The translations under genes were made by a program, and so were the position numbers. This document shows positions 30,074-40,254 of a stretch of 64,000 bases of DNA, piece after piece; the first letter of the stretch is position 1, and the number at the start of each line of letters is the position of its first letter. This DNA is from Bathynomus jamesi. Taxonomy: Eukaryota > Arthropoda > Malacostraca > Isopoda > Cirolanidae. The stretch spans positions 322,501 through 386,500 of the forward strand of contig JAJOZX010000940.1 of the NCBI GenBank assembly GCA_023014485.1. The letters run 5' to 3'. The notes under the pieces were generated by a model that was given only the letters and a program-made list of their open reading frames with translations, was not told the DNA's origin and did not search any database.

Positions 30074-32315
30074 ATGGAGCGGCATACGCGTCACAAAACA
30101 GTTGTTTGGCTCATAGGACATCCTATAGAGTCCTTCAAAGAAACCCAGCTTCCATCTAAAAGGGAAACATTAGCATTGTTTATGAACTACAAGATCAATA
30201 AAAAGCAACAGGTGAAAACAGCGGCTTTGTTGACTGCTAGAGATGTTATGGATGTGTGGGAAAAGGCACGCATCCCAACAGTGTTGAAATGTCATGTCGT
30301 GGAGAGAGTAAAGAAACTTTTCAACGAGTGGGGAAACTAAAGAAGAACAGAAATAATAAGAAGAAGCAATCACCTGCACTACTTCAAAAACAAGAGAGCT
30401 GGCAAAATGACTTGCAAGATCTGTTTGACATTGCACATGCAAGTGCTCTTGACATGATAAAGATAGATGAAGATCGTGATTTTTTGATGCTGCAACGACA
30501 AAAAGGAAGAAAAGGCAAAATGTCTGGAGTGGATAAAGTTTTTTCACAAATGGAAGAGATTGCTAGAGAAAAGGAAACATTGCTTGAAAAGAAAAGAAAG
30601 AGGGAAACAGCCGTTTTCGAAGCAGCAGTGCTCTCAAGTTCAAGTCCTTCAAGTTGAATGAAGATAGTTCAAATCAGAAGAAGAATTTGTTGCTGACCCT
30701 CAGCAGCCATCAACTTCGAGACAAAGTAGATCAAAGTCTAAGAGTGCAAAGCTTATGGATTCTTCAATGCTTGTATCTCTTGATGCTGCAAAAGTAAGTG
30801 ATAGAGCTGCTTCGGAAATTTTGATCCCAACAATCAATGCTCTTGGGCAAAACCCTGAAGAATACAGTGTTAGCTATTCATCGATACGGAGAGCAAGACA
30901 AAGGAACCGCAAGACAATGGCAGAAAATTTGAAGCAGGATTTCGAAACAAATTGCCCTCTCCAAATACATTGGGACGGCAAACTACTGGAAGATATTACT
31001 GGTCATGAAAATGTTGATCGACTGCCAGTTCTAATTCCGGCCAAGGAGTTGATCAGCTTCTTGGTATTCCCAAACTTGCCAGAGGAACTGGTCAAACATT
31101 GCAGATGCTGTCCATCAGTTAGTATTGGAGTGGAATATATCTGACCAAGTGAAGGGCATGTTTTTGACACCACTGCCTCCAACACAGGTTCTAAGAGTGG
31201 TGCTTGTATGTTACTAGAGCAAAGATTGGATAAAGAATGCTGTGGGCTTGCCGACATCATATTTCGAAATAGTGTTAGAAGCTGCAGTTTCTGTCTCCTT
31301 GCCATCTTCTAGTGGCCCTGACATACAACTGTTTAAGAGATTCAAAGCAAAGTGGGTGGAAATTGACAAGAACAATTACCAAACAGCAACAGATGACCCT
31401 AACATTGCAGAGAAAATCTCAGATGCTGAAGAACTCATTCAATTTGCTCAAGCTCAGCTTGATGAACAGCAGCCTCGTGATGACTACAAGGAATTGCTCG
31501 AGCTAACGCTCATTTTCATCTGTAGTGCCCTCAAGTCAGGAATCAGCTTTAAAGCACCCGGAGCTTATCACAGAGCACGATGGATGGGCAAGCTAATTTA
31601 CTGCATTAAAATTTGGATGTTTAAATCTCAGTTTAAACTAACTGAGAGAGAGGAAAAAGGACTGAGAGATGTTTGCTGCTTTTCAGCTGCGATATACATC
31701 AGATCGTGGTACCTGGCACCCATACCCTCATGCGCCCCCCGTTCAGATTTGCATTTTGTGCAAAGTCTGCAGCTCTACAAGCAAAAGGATGACAAAATTG
31801 CAAGTGCTGCACTCAATAAGTTTTTGAGACATTTGTGGTACCTCTCTGAGGAGCTTGTGGCGCTTGCATTTTTTGATTCAGCTGTTTCGCATGAGACAAA
31901 AAACAAAATGAAGCATGCTCTGCAGAAACCAGTTGACTCAAAACCGAGCAAACGAGCATCAATAAATCCTGAATCAGCTGGGCAGAAACAACTGCAGGAT
32001 TTCGTTACTGCGAACACAAAAAGATTCTTTGAAATCCTAGAGGTGCCTTGCACTTTTCTTGAAAAAGATGCTGAAGAATGGAATGATGATGAAAGTTATG
32101 CGAATGCAAGAGATATCGCATATGGACTCAAAGTGGTAAACGACATTGCGGAAAGAGGTGTACGACTGATGGAGGAATACAACAAACTGATAACCAATGA
32201 TGAAGAGCAGAAACAATACCTTCTTCAAATTGTTAAAAGTTACAGGTCGTCACTCTCAAACAAAAACAAGAAAACATTACTCTTGCTTCACAAAAACGAA
32301 AATAAACATACATAA
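30074..32315 (+). pseudogene. T1 transposase-like gene, frameshifted
   Basis: Pieces in order are 30074-30340 (N-terminus, QLPSKRETLALF), about 30341-30657 (LFDIAHASA, RKGKMSGVDK), 30755-31060 (IHWDGKLLEDITG, first Asp at 30974-30976) and 31040-31235 in other frames. The last includes GVDQLLGIPKL and FDTTASNTGSKSG, with the second Asp at 31166-31168. CRHH follows at about 31238-31250, then the long 31242-32315 frame with GAYHRARWM, HLWYLSEELVALAFF and KVVNDIAERGVRLM. Motif order parallels hAT transposases (D, D, C-x2-H, E). At least three frameshifts make it inactive. The catalytic role is inferred. Confidence 0.75.
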
Positions 32316-32703
32316 GTGGTTATGATATGCCTACTGGGGAAACTTCCACATAAAAAAAGTTAACGCGCTATACGCTGTACCTCAGAGGGTGGTGCGGAAA
32401 TCAGCGTGCCTATTATTTACTATTTTATGAGCTCACTACGTACTATAGTCTAGAATGTCATCGTTTTTTTTCAAACTAGGTTAACTAGGTACATATCAAA
32501 CCGGCTCCGGCGAAAATATCAACAAAACAAATTTTTTAGCACAAACTGATATACATTTATTTTTAAAGCTTGGTAGCAACCTCTAATTTTCTCTTTTTCA
32601 ACCCCAAATTTCGCATACAATGCTTTCTTAGGAATATGAATAAAATAGGAGGGTGTCTCCCTGAAAATTGAAAAAAAAAATTTGACCCCTTTTTTGCATC
32701 ACC

Positions 32704-32705
<2 letters not shown>

Positions 32706-32752
<47 letters not shown>
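32706..32752. repeat. (AT)n microsatellite
   Basis: Pure AT tract between the right end of T1 and the hairpin repeat at 32751. Confidence 0.95.
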
Positions 32753-32754
<2 letters not shown>

Positions 32755-32872
32755 AAATGAACTCAGAATGGTTCCCTGAGTTTTTTATGATACACACAGA
32801 CCGTGCATGGAACAAGGAACGGTCTGTGTGTATCATAAAAAACTCAGGGAACCATTCTGAGTTCATTCCCAT
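32751..32872. repeat. Hairpin repeat, 54-bp arms
   Basis: Arms 32751-32804 and 32819-32872 are reverse complements with a single clear mismatch, around a 14-nt spacer. Each arm is a copy of the repeat seen singly at 22084-22152 (CAGGGAACCATTCTGAGTT), so this is two repeats head to head. No protein. Confidence 0.9.
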
Positions 32873-33164
32873 CATGAAACGGACATGTTATGACTTAGGC
32901 CTGTTCAAAAATCAACTTTTTCTTATTTTCATAGGTTTCTGTACATTTTCCCATGCTTTTTGACCTGAAAAAGCCGAAAATCACAACTATTTTGACGTAG
33001 GATGTTGGGAAGCATTGCCGCATGGAGCTTTAAATTTTCTGCCTTGAAATCGGCCAAAGCGCCAATTCCGGGGTCCCTTGAATTATGTTTTGCACTTTAA
33101 CTTTTGATCTAAACAAGATAGAGCAACAAATTAGGTATCAAATGAAAGAGCATAAAATTAATAA

Positions 33165-33206
<42 letters not shown>

Positions 33207-33411
33207 ATAATAGTAATAATATAATTAGCTATCATTTTTCAGGAAACAACAGAAACTCAATCAGAATCTAGAAAACCATCTACAAGTTACAACTTCACAA
33301 TGGCATTAAGCAAGGAGCTGAGCTCCGTGGGCGCACAGTTGATATCTCAGAACCTCCACGTACTGTCCACAGGCAGGTGTCAACTGGGCCATCTACCAGA
33401 TCTCTCACTGA

Positions 33412-35780
33412 AACTTCCTGGTTGGATACCCTTCAGCTTTTATCAGTGGTTCCCAGCTTCCCACCAACAGACAGGCGTTCCAGTATTTCCTTAATCTTCA
33501 GAATTTACCGGAAAATGCAGGGAGGCCCATGGTTCAAGACCTTGCATATGAAACAGTTGAATCTATCATCCCATTCTGGCAGATGGCTAAGATCAAGACA
33601 ATGACCAAGTACAACGCAATGAAGCTCTTCATGAAACTACATGAGAAACATCGTGCTCTGGTGAAAAGCAAAGGAAGAGCAAGTAACCCTGGAGGAAAAA
33701 GAGGAGCATTTGTGCTGGAATTAGACAGCCTGTTCGATATAGGAGCTCCAGATGCAATCCAGGAAAAACAGAACAACAGACTGTTATCCAGAGAGAAGAA
33801 AGATGAGGATATCAGGTTCTACGAAGACCAAAAGACTGAGAGGAAAGGTCATATGTCTGGTCATGACAAGATTTTTGAGACAAGATCCCTGCAGCAAGCA
33901 GCGAGGAATGAAAGACTGCAGCATAGACAAAAACAAGGTAAAACTAATTACTTTGAACGTTACAAAAAGTTTTAAGTTTTACTCCATTGCGATATTTAGC
34001 ATGTACTTAACAATTACTGTCTTAACATGTTGTACTATTTTACAGCTGCAGCAGACCAAGAGGCAGTTGTTCATGTGGATGACATTACCTGGGGTGACTC
34101 AACTGACAACGACGCTAACACAGAGGACATGGATTACCATCAGCCTCGTCCTGGATGTTCTCACCATCAAGACACTGTGACTAGTGTGACTTTGACGTTT
34201 CCAAGGAAGGTCATGGAATGTGATGTCATCTGCAATACAGCTGATCGTCTTGGTTTATCAGACAATCAAGTTACTGCCATGGTTTCTGCCACCTTGAAAG
34301 CTGGAGGGGCTGATCTGGATAACTTCGTCATCTCAACCTCAACAACACGTCGCAACAGAATGCTGTCCAGGTATAATATCAGCCAGAGTCACATGTCCAA
34401 GTTTTGTGAAAACCCCCCACAGTACGCTGCCTTACACTGGGATGGAAAGTTGCTCAAAGATGTCTTGGGCAGTGAACCTGGAAGTACCTCAGAGACTTTA
34501 GCTGTGCTAGTGTCTGGTCCACCTTCATACACTGAAGGAAAGTTATTGGGAGTACCTGTCATCGACAATTCTTCTGGCACAGCTCAGGCTGAGGCTTCAA
34601 TGGATTTACTGGAGACATGGGAACTTACGGATAATGTTGCTGCCCTTGTTTTTGACACTACATCCAGTAACAGTGGAGTTCACAGAGGAGCTGCAAAACT
34701 GCTAGAGAAAATGCTGAACAAAAAGGTGTTTTATCTGGCCTGTCGACATCACATCCTGGAAATCCTAGTAGGAGCAGTTTGGGAGAAGCTGTTTGGGAAG
34801 GTGAAGGGGCCAGATAATCCCTGGTTTGAGCATCTGAAGGATGTTTGGACGGACTTGTCCAAGGAAAATCCAAAGATGCTGGCTATCAACAGCAAATGGC
34901 TGAAGGAAAAGAAGAAGAACAGTGAAGAAATACTCCAAGACATTCTAACAGCAGAAAGGCTTCCAAGAGCCGACTACAGGGAAATGGCTGAACTGACAGT
35001 CATTGTTCTTGGAGGAACGCCTCCTCGAGGTATTCACTGGAGTCGACCAGGCGCCATTCATCAGGCCAGATGGATGGCCAGAAACCTGTACTCCATGAAA
35101 ATGCTGATGTTTGCAGATCAACTTGAGTACGACGAAGACACTGTATCAAAGCTGGAAAGACTCAACACCTTCCTTGCGCTGTTCTACACTCCTGTATGGA
35201 TGATGTCAATGTCTGCTGCAGATGCTCCCGTGAATGATCTAAGTCTAATCCAGGACATGTTGAAGTACAAGAAAACTGACCCAGAGCTTGCTGATGCAGT
35301 ACTTAATAAGATGGAAAACCACAAATGGTACCTGACGCAGGAAGTCGTGCCATTTGCCCTGTTCAGCAGTAGATTGAGTGACACATTGAAGCACGACATT
35401 GCTGCCAGTTACATGCCACTGAGAAGCCAGACAGCTTCAGAACAGGAAAGCCTCTATTCCAGAGAGTCACAGCTAAGACCACCCTGGTTGATCTCATTGG
35501 CCCAGAATCACATTTCCTGCTGGACACACTGAACATTGGATCCGAGTGGCTTCTGGAACCTGTCACGTCTTGGCCACAGAATGAGGACTACAGAAAAGCG
35601 TTGGACTATGTTAAGAATCTGAAAGCGGTGAATGACATTGCTGAACGTGGTGTCAAGATGATGAGCGACTTTGAAAATGTCATAACAACAGATGCCAAGC
35701 AAAGGGACTATCCCCTTCAAGCTGTGGAGTTCAACAGACGCCGCTTTGACAGCTTCAAGAAACAAACTCTCAACAACTGA
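33412..35780 (+). pseudogene. T2 transposase-like gene (two exons, one frameshift)
   Basis: Exon 1 (about 33412-33937) has QLPTNRQAFQYF, SIIPFWQMAKIKTMTKYN, LFDIGAPDAI and RKGHMSGHDK. Exon 2 from 34046 has LHWDGKLLKDVLG (Asp 139 of the exon-2 frame counted from 34027), VFDTTSSNSGVHRGA (Asp 210), CRHH (Cys 239, His 242), GAIHQARWMARN and WYLTQEVVPFALF (Glu 439, candidate). One frameshift near 35440-35455 leads into the end, VNDIAERGVKMM, matching T1. The stop is TGA 35778-35780. The true start exon is uncertain: a TTTTTCAG at 33234-33241 hints at an upstream exon. Probably a cut-and-paste transposase of hAT-like fold; function is inferred. Confidence 0.75.
33938..34045 (+). other. Intron in the T2 gene (108 bp)
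   Basis: Donor CAAG|GTAAAA and acceptor TTTTACAG|CTGCAG. Splicing joins RQKQ to AAADQEAVV in a single frame (phase 1), whereas the unspliced frame hits stops. The inferred protein then aligns with T1 on both sides. Confidence 0.75.
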
Positions 35781-36264
35781 CTGTGTAAATGTCATTATGA
35801 AATTAATCATCATGTAATGCTTTCACTTCTTGATCGATTAGACTTGTGACAAAATGTTAATCTCAAATTTGTGTCATGAATAAGGCGCCTTGTCTGCCTT
35901 GAGTGTGAGAAAACGAATTTTGTGATATTTCTGAAATCTTTGTATGTACCAATGTGCCATTTCTTGTTCCAAGACTATCATAATTGTATAAGTTAGAAAG
36001 AGGATTAAAAACACTTTAATTTGGTGCCCATTTTGTTGCTCTATCTTGTTTAGATAAAAGGTTATAGTGCAAAACATGATTCAAGGGACCCCGGAACTGG
36101 TGCTTTTGGCCGATTTCAAGGCAGAAAACTTAAAGCTCCATGCGGCAATGCTTCCCAACAACCTAGGTCAAAATGGTTGTGATTTTCGGCCTTTTCAGGT
36201 CAAAAAGCATGGGAAAAAGTACAGAAACCTATGAAAATAAGAAAAAGTTGATTTTTGAACAGGC

Positions 36265-36635
36265 TAATGTTATGTGCCTTGAAAAGTGGACGCTCAATTC
36301 TGCCAGTTGAGGTTTAAGTTTTGGTTTTGGCTAAAAATATAATAGTTACCCATTTTTTCTTTGATTTATTCAATCCGACGTGAATGCAACGAGTCTTTTA
36401 CTTATAATGAGGTTATAAATGTAGTGGGGCTAGGCTCCTTTAAACCCTAGATCCATGTCCCAAAGCTGGATCCTGTCTGCTTTGCAGATAGCTGGTGAGG
36501 GAAGCTATATTTATGGGACCTCTTTGCGAGAGACCCGTTGCCCACGTCGGGCTTGCATCATGAAAAAGAAAAACTATGGTATTTGTCATTTACCATTACT
36601 TATTCGGACTATAGTGGATTTAATTATCCCAGAAG
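36265..36635. other. No assigned feature between T2 and SINE-1
   Basis: A frame at 36455-36640 (SQSWILSALQIAGEGSY) is open for about 60 residues and continues into (AT)n and SINE sequence. I do not recognise it. The first 170 bp are AT-rich and non-coding. Confidence 0.4.
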
Positions 36636-36689
36636 AGTTCCTTGTTCCATGTACGGTCTGTGTGTATCATATATATATATATATATATA

Positions 36690-37359
36690 CACCTTTTAAC
36701 TACAAACAACACAGTATACTTAATGTAAAGAACGACGCTTGTGTAGAAGAGCGTTCCGCACAAGATGAGGAGGGAGAACGAGCAAATGAAAAATGAGGTA
36801 CCTCCCAGGAATTGAACCCGGGATCATCCAATTACCGGTCGGATATGCTAACCACTGCACCAAGGACGCCGATTAGTCAGTACTCGTAATTCTCCTACAT
36901 ACAAGCGGAATCAAATGCCCTGAGGGGGCACCTTCGTATGCCGTACATATATACATTTTAACTGCAAACAACACACAGTATACCGTATTTTACGCCTCAT
37001 AAGACGCTACTTTTTTCCTGAAAAACGTCTCCAAAAATCACTTCAGGGCTCATATGTTATTGTTTTTGTTTAATGTTCTTTTAATAAAGTTATGGAAATA
37101 TATTTTTTGTCAGGCTGATAAATCTCTGAAATGTTTTTTTCCTAAATATTCTTTGCTGAATATAGGTGCGTCTTACCACTTGTAGCGTCTTATGAGGCGT
37201 AAAATACGGTAATTAATGTAAAGAACGACGCTTGTGTAGAAAAGCGTTCCGCACAAGATGAGGAGGGAGAACGAACAAATGAAAAATGAGGTACTTCCCA
37301 AGAATCGAACCCGGGATCATCCAATTGCCGGTCGGATATGCTAACCACTACACCAAAAA
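36690..37359 (-). mobile_element. SINE-1 tandem pair (minus), second unit with MITE-1
   Basis: Two tRNA-derived units head to tail on the minus strand. tRNA-like heads lie at about 36798-36868 and 37287-37359 (box A GGTGCAGTGG, box B GGTTCAATTCC/GGTTCGATTC). The shared tail reads CATTTGTTCGTTCTCCCTCC and CGCTCTTCTACACAAGCG. The spacer between heads includes GCCCCCTCAGGGCATTTGA. MITE-1 copy 2 interrupts the second tail. Without the MITE the head-to-head period is about 262-266 bp, as in the 51.5-52.0 kb cluster. Confidence 0.85.
36983..37209. mobile_element. MITE-1 copy 2, 227 bp
   Basis: Ends CCGTATTTTACGCCTCATAA and inverse, TA on both sides. Removing it leaves CACAGTATAATTAATG, which is exactly the uninterrupted SINE-1 sequence at about 51455-51470. 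Insertion therefore created a TA duplication. Confidence 0.95.
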
Positions 37360-38593
37360 ACAGATTGTTATTGCTAAGAAAAAAGAGAAAATCCGAGAGA
37401 GGGAAGAAAGGAAGAAAAAGAAGAGTGAAGAAGCCACCCAAAGAGGTGAAGAGCTCTATCAAGAGGTTTCTCACTTCTTTGAAAGCTCTTCAGATGAACA
37501 GAAAGAAGCAACATCAGATGATAGCTCCAAAATGCCATCTGAACCTTCGCCGAAGAGAATAAAATACAACACTAAAGACTTCTTAAACATTGCCCTTGCC
37601 AGTATTCGCCACCATATGGGGCTACGAGAGACTGCAGAGATTGCCACTGCCGCTTGGATAGATGCAGGCCTCATCAGCCGAGAGGATACATCCTTAGTGA
37701 TAGATCATAATAAGATGAGCACAAGAAAAAATAATGAAGGAAATATCTGATCAGCATGAAAAAGATTTGAAGGAGGAAGGTCTCTCTTGCCTTTTGTTTG
37801 ATGGAAGAAGAGATGACACAAAAGTTCTCCTAGAGGTAGAGGGAATGGACAGAAAGTTTCCCGGTCTCATCAAAGAAGAACACTACTCTGTGTGTTCCGA
37901 ACCTGGTGGCCGCTATTTGTTTCACTTTGTTCCTGAAGCAGAAGTAGAGGGCAAGAAACATGCAGAGGCAATTGCTGATCAAATAATATGTTGGCTTCAA
38001 GAAAGAAGACTTGACAGTTCACTGCAGGCCGTTGGTGGAGACTCAACTGCGGTGAACACTGGATGGCAGGGCGGTGTTATGACGCATTTAGAGAAAAAAC
38101 TTGGAAGAAGGCTTGTTTGGATTGTATGTGATTTGCACACAGGGGAACTATCTCTTCGTCGTCTCATCCTGGAACTTGATGGTCCTACAAAGAGCAACAA
38201 GTGGTCATCCCTCCTTGGCAACATGCTAGATGAAGCAACGGATTAGAAATAAATACAAAATTTCCAAAGGTCGAAGTAGGCCCTCCCCTTCCAGTGTTGT
38301 CTGAAGAAGTTATCAAAGACCTCAGCACGGATCAATCTTACGCTTATCGTATTGTTCAAGCAATCAGATCAGGAGAATTGCCTCAAAATCTGGCTCTCAT
38401 GGAGATTGGACCCGTAAGTCACAGTCGTTGGTTAACTACAGCGATTCGTTTCTGCAGGATTTGGGTTTCCAAACATGCACTGAAGGGCAAAATGCTACAG
38501 AATTTGATGTTGATTGTTGAATTTATTATTGGGTTTTATCTTCCTCACTGGTTCAATGTAAAACTTAATCCAATGTGGATGGAGGGGCCCAAC

Positions 38594-39452
38594 CAGTGGC
38601 GTAGCTAGAGTTTGTGCCGCCCGGGGCGGTCCTTCACTTTGCCGCCCCCCTGAAACACAACACAATACACATAACAAACATACTTAAACAAAAAGTGAAA
38701 ACGACGTATAGAAAAAAACCTGGGAAAAATATTAGGACAACATGTTTACTTCTGAAGTGAAAAAATTAACTACAACATTCTACACAGTTATTTTTCTTGC
38801 TTTTCTGTTAGCAAAATCTTCGATGACATTGTCGAAGTCTATTTCGTCTGTCAATTGTTGTTCTATAGACAGTATGGCAAGATTTCTCAACCGCAAGGTG
38901 CTCATAGTAGATCTTAGGTAATTCTTTTTCAGTTTTAGTTTAGAAAAACTCCTCTCACAGCTAGCAACACTAACAGCAATTGTGAGAAAAATCCGCAGCA
39001 GTATTACAATATTTGGAACCGAGTTACCAAGATTATACTTTACAACTAATACCAGCATATTAGTTTTGATATTGATTATTTATAAATATTAAACGTATAT
39101 TTATAGATTATAACGTATTTACAGAACTTTATGGGTTATTTCCCTTTTTAATGAAATAAATGCATTTATACCAATGCTATTATTTATTAAGCACAACTAA
39201 GCGCTTAAATAGGTATGATGGTCAATGAGGCCATCTTCAAGGGAACACAATCCTTACCATTGTCGGAAATTAACGAAGTAAGCAGTGTTTTCGTGGAAAA
39301 ATAAAATTGTGTCTGGCGTCTTGTATCCTTCTACTGTCCCGACATAAAAAAAAAACCTTTTTTTTTCATTGCAGTAGACCAAAAGTGCCGCCCCTCAAAA
39401 AGTGCCGCCCGGGGCGGACCGCCCCCTCCGCCCCCCTATAGCTACGCTAGTG
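38594..39452 (-). mobile_element. hAT element inserted in T3, perfect TSD
   Basis: Ends CAGTGGCGTAGCTAGAG and CTATAGCTACGCTAGTG, flanked by a perfect 8-bp duplication GGCCCAAC (38586-38593, 39453-39460). CG-rich subterminal segments (GTGCCGCCCGGGGCGG) occur at both ends. Inside, on the minus strand, is the C-terminal dimerisation domain of a hAT transposase. 859 bp, non-autonomous. Confidence 0.95.
38780..39058 (-). pseudogene. hAT C-terminal dimerisation domain
   Basis: 92 residues with VSVASCERSFSKLKLKKNYL and STMSTLRLRNLAILSIEQQL. This is the hAT dimerisation domain as found in ZMYM1-like transposases. It lies wholly inside the element with the GGCCCAAC duplication. The catalytic core is deleted. 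Confidence 0.9.
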
Positions 39453-40254
39453 GGCCCAACCACATCTTGTTTCAATTACAGCTACTGAGAACCCAAAGGA
39501 AAGTAGTGGTGGACATCGTGTTACCTGTGGTGAGAAGGTCCGCTTGGTATGCTAGGCCAGAGGCAGTTTTGCAAGCAATACTCTGCAGCCAATGTACCAA
39601 AGAGCGAACTGAGACTGTGGAAATCATTCTAAAGCTTAGAGGAACATCACTAGATGATGACCAGCTGGGAGACTGCTCTGTTCAGACAAGGAAGGTACCT
39701 CCGATAAACGTCAATGCCACGAAATTGTTATAATTAGTTAACTTGAGTTCGGAAGTTTTGGAGCCACCACTGACAGCATGTATAGCAAACAAAGATTTAA
39801 CACAACTTAAAGAGGCCCCAATGCAAGTGGTGCCAAAGTGGCCTTCTCACACTCAGAGTGTGAAGAGATGTGTGAAAATGGTCACAGAAGCAGCTAGTCA
39901 AGTTTACAGTCACGAGAGGCGAGAAGGCTATATCAAAGCGCAAGTAGCAAGCCGAATGCTGATGTCAAGGAACCGCAGCAAAAAGGACATGACTGCATTG
40001 GTTACTTTCAAATAAAGACTCTGAATGATATCTTATTGCCACTTTAAATGTTGATAGGATGTTTGCGCACATTTGTTATTTTGTTACGAATTTATGGAAA
40101 AATGGAATTTTTTAATTAAAATTGATGTAGGTAGGAGTTATTTTTTATTGTTTTTGAAGCAAGTATTATTTTGTATGCCAAATGATTACATTAAATTGCT
40201 ACCAAATTACATGATTTTCAATTTAGTCATTTCACCCCCAAAATTGACACCCTA

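Larger units (their letters stand above)
29647..32704 (+). mobile_element. T1: DNA transposon with long TIRs, hAT-like transposase
   Basis: Imperfect terminal inverted repeats of about 130 bp (29647-29774 and 32570-32704) begin GGGTGATGCAAAA and share GACACCCTC and AGAGGTTGCTACCA. TA flanks both ends (29645-29646, 32705-32706). The interior holds one transposase-like gene (30074-32315), a CpG-rich leader and little else. Length 3.06 kb. Its relatives are T2 (32898-36264) and T3 (37360-40252). I do not recognise the element as a named superfamily. Confidence 0.8.
32898..36264 (+). mobile_element. T2: DNA transposon with about 248-bp TIRs
   Basis: Left arm 32898-33145 and right arm 36016-36264 are long, well conserved inverted repeats. 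They start GGCCTGTTCAAAAATCAACT on the left and GCCTGTTCAAAAATC on the right, flanked by TA (32896-32897, 36265-36266). The 3.37-kb element encodes one transposase-like gene with a short spliceable intron. The reading frame is almost intact, so T2 is much younger than T1. An (AAT)n tract sits at about 33166-33212, just inside the left arm. Confidence 0.85.
37360..40015 (+). pseudogene. T3 transposase-like gene, interrupted by hAT
   Basis: Pieces: 37360-37740 (lysine-rich start, then FLNIALASIRHHMGLRETA), 37734-38246 (LLFDGRRDDTKVLLEV, first Asp; AVGGDSTAVNTGWQGG, second Asp; WIVCDLHTGELSLRRLI, Cys-x2-His), 38250-38593 (DLSTDQSYAYRIV, SHSRWLTTAIRFCRIW) and, after the hAT, 39453-40015 (QLLRTQRKVVVDIV, LEPPLTACIANKDL). 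Frameshifts lie near 37730 in an A run and near 38244. One in-frame TAA sits at about 39731. I recognise it as a recurrent uncharacterised arthropod protein family. The shared D-x-T-x-x-N-x-G and C-x2-H link it to T1 and T2. Confidence 0.7.
37360..40252 (+). mobile_element. T3: relic related to T1/T2, 5' end lost
   Basis: The coding relic 37360-40015 is followed by 240 bp of AT-rich sequence ending AATTGACACCC before TA (40253-40254). Read inwards, that end starts GGGTGTCAATTTT and carries TTGGTAGCAA, both similar to the T1 terminal repeat. The left end is replaced by the SINE-1 pair. A hAT element (38594-39452) is nested inside. Confidence 0.65.

Noticed and set aside
30170..32228. Minus-strand frames opposite T1
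   Set aside because: Shadows of the T1 coding strand; the plus strand carries all motifs shared with T2.
36455..36796. 113-residue frame starting SQSWILSALQIAG
   Set aside because: About half of it lies in (AT)n and SINE-1 sequence. The first 60 residues match nothing I know and have no supporting signals.
36790..36870. Possible tRNA gene (minus strand)
   Set aside because: A and B boxes are present, but the sequence is one of several near-identical SINE-1 heads with a shared tail, and the cloverleaf is imperfect.
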